This document shows positions 23,197 through 24,557 of a DNA stretch of 24,557 nt, in pieces (positions within the stretch are counted from its first letter, which is position 1; every line of letters starts with the position of its first letter). The translations under genes and the position numbers were made by a program. Under the pieces are notes generated by a model. The model worked only from the letters and a program-made list of their open reading frames with translations, did no database searches and was not told the DNA's origin. The stretch covers positions 1-24,557 of the forward strand of contig CAZYXP010000034.1 in assembly GCA_964651325.1 (NCBI GenBank). Direction: 5' to 3'. The DNA comes from JADFOB01 sp964651325 (lineage in GTDB: Bacteria > Planctomycetota > Phycisphaerae > UBA1845).

Positions 23197-24557
23197 ATGA
23201 AATCGATGTATCTATATATGGCCCTGCTCCTTACGCTCGCGACGCACCCGGTCGCCGTGGGGCAAGCGCCGCAGGGATTCGAAATAGTCGAAGTTGCCGC
23301 GTCCTCGGTTCGTATCAGATGGACGCACATTAACGATTGCGGAGAGATCGTCTTTCATGAAGGTGCCGGTTGGTTGCCAGAATCGGAAGTTTTTCTGTGC
23401 GAGAACGGGCAGTGTACGCAACTAAGCACCGCGGCATTCTCAGACTCATTTGCAGACATCAATGAAACCGGTGCAGTGGCGTGGACGCACGACTTTTGGG
23501 AGGAGAACGGCTTCCTTGGAAAAATCCTGCTATCCGAGCCACCGAGACTTGCATCGCCAGCCATGGTGGGAGTAGGGGCCGTCCCAACAATCAACGGCGC
23601 AGGGCACATCGTGTGGCGGCAATTGGTGTCACCAGGATGCCCTGGGCGCCGTGTTGACGATCTCTATTTCTACGACGGTAGTACCGTAGTCAATCTCGTC
23701 CATAATGGTTTCTCCAACCAGTCCCCTAGGATCAACAACGCCGATCAAATCACCTGGACCAAGTACGATTTTCCATGCGGTGGGGGATTCGGAGACTGGA
23801 CGTCTGAGATCATGCTTTTCGACGAAGGGCAAGAGATTGCGCTTCCAGCGACGCCATTCACGTCGCAAGGGCCCGATCTCAATGACGTGGGGGACTTCGT
23901 GTGGAATACCGGCACGCGCAACATCGAAGTCCGGCGTGGCGGCGTGGTAACGGAGATCATCCAGAACGGTGTTATCCCCAGAATCAACAACCACGGTGAA
24001 ATCTACTTCATACGGTTTCATGAGGAGCTGGGAGAGACCGGTGTTTGGCAGCCCTACTTGTATCGCCCCGAGCCGGAGCCAACAATTCTTCGGTTGATCG
24101 AGGAGCCTCTTTGGAATATCGCGGGCGATATCAACGACTACGGCGAGTGCGTTTGGAATTGGAGCCACGCACCCAACAGCCTTGCTGGTGGCATTCGCTA
24201 CATGCGGCGGATGCGGACGGGGGACACCGACTTCGACGACGCCATCGGCGCGAGCGATTTTGCGCAGATGCCGGGTTGCCTCACCGGCCCGCACGATACC
24301 GATCGGCTTTGCGACTGCCGCTTTTATGACATGGATCACGATCGCGACGTGGACCTGAGGGATGTCGCGGCCTTTCAGGTCCGGTACGGCCTTGCCGACG
24401 CCCATCTGGATTATTGCCACGCCCACAATCAGCCCGGCACGAACGACCCGGCCATCGCCGCCTGCGTCTGCGAAGCGTTCCCCTTCTGCTGCACAACCAC
24501 CACCGGCTGGGGCCAGTTCTGCGTAGACGCGGTAGAAGCCATGGGTTGCGGAAGGTG
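23197..24557 (+). CDS. Secreted repeat protein with propeller-like blades and dockerin-like C-terminus, 3' end cut
   Basis: At least 453 aa, open to the window end with no stop. ATG 23197 has no clear ribosome site, but the first 23 residues (MKSMYLYMALLLTLATHPVAVGQ) form a good Sec signal. Six copies of a '[DTR][IL]N..G.[IVF].W' motif start at about residues 88, 131, 178, 227, 262 and 311 (DINETG, TINGAG, RINNAD, DLNDVG, RINNHG, DINDYG). The spacing of about 35-49 residues suggests a six-bladed beta-propeller. Residues about 343-398 carry a two-part dockerin-like region (GDTDFDDAIGASDFAQMPGC, then DMDHDRDVDLRDVAAFQ) with Ca-binding-type Asp spacing. A Cys-rich tail follows (CVCEAFPFCC...GWGQFCVDAVEAMGCG). 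This C-terminal pair is a recurrent signature of secreted planctomycete proteins, presumably for surface attachment. The binding partner is unknown. Confidence 0.88.
   Translation, partial: MKSMYLYMALLLTLATHPVAVGQAPQGFEIVEVAASSVRIRWTHINDCGEIVFHEGAGWLPESEVFLCENGQCTQLSTAAFSDSFADINETGAVAWTHDFWEENGFLGKILLSEPPRLASPAMVGVGAVPTINGAGHIVWRQLVSPGCPGRRVDDLYFYDGSTVVNLVHNGFSNQSPRINNADQITWTKYDFPCGGGFGDWTSEIMLFDEGQEIALPATPFTSQGPDLNDVGDFVWNTGTRNIEVRRGGVVTEIIQNGVIPRINNHGEIYFIRFHEELGETGVWQPYLYRPEPEPTILRLIEEPLWNIAGDINDYGECVWNWSHAPNSLAGGIRYMRRMRTGDTDFDDAIGASDFAQMPGCLTGPHDTDRLCDCRFYDMDHDRDVDLRDVAAFQVRYGLADAHLDYCHAHNQPGTNDPAIAACVCEAFPFCCTTTTGWGQFCVDAVEAMGCGR

Overview
The window looks like a chromosomal segment of a planctomycete, most likely Phycisphaerae or a close relative. 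No rRNA or marker phylogeny is available, so this rests on gene character. The signs are a SecD-SecF single-chain fusion with a long charged insert, a prepilin-type leader of the FTLIELLVVIAIIALL kind, an animal-like PurB with an AMAYKRNP signature loop, and DUF2617 and Tat-DUF362 proteins. Secreted proteins end in a dockerin-like 'D.D.D.DVDLRD.AAFQ' motif plus a Cys-rich tail. Intergenic regions are unusually rich in short dispersed palindromic repeats.

Layout. 1-101 (-): 5' end of a pilin-like gene. 102-1068: no convincing gene. 1069-2910 (-): a Tat-exported DUF362 protein and a DUF2617 protein. 3140-3586 (+): a doubtful small exported acidic protein behind a good promoter. 3747-7583 (+): secDF. 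7584-10317: gene-poor, with strong hairpins, a 53-aa two-helix membrane protein and a zinc-ribbon/multi-TM protein of unknown function. 10318-15996 (+): a tightly coupled five-gene operon (Yip1-like membrane protein, MacA-like adaptor, LolD/MacB-type ATPase, two tandem FtsX/MacB-type permeases). 15997-16292: a convergent spacer holding three dispersed repeat types. 16293-18325 (-): purB-pyrE, nucleotide biosynthesis. 18492-19712 (+): a lipoprotein combining Ig/PKD-like regions with a cyclophilin-type PPIase domain. 19896-21009 (+): prfB with its +1 programmed frameshift at an in-frame UGA. 21220-24557 (+): a strong promoter and three secreted or surface proteins, the last cut by the window end.

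How it works together. Much of the window serves the envelope: SecDF export, a tripartite-type ABC efflux/export assembly, pilin, a lipoprotein foldase and secreted surface proteins. purB/pyrE and prfB are housekeeping.

The most unusual item is at 21349-21459. A well-placed ribosome site and ATG are separated from the body of a secreted-protein gene by three exact copies of an 8-bp tandem repeat and REP-like palindromes. As sequenced, the ATG frame stops after 36 codons; loss of one 8-bp unit would fuse it in frame to a complete signal peptide and protein. This has the form of a slipped-strand (phase-variable) switch or a repeat-damaged gene. REP-like repeats with related sequence recur elsewhere in the window.
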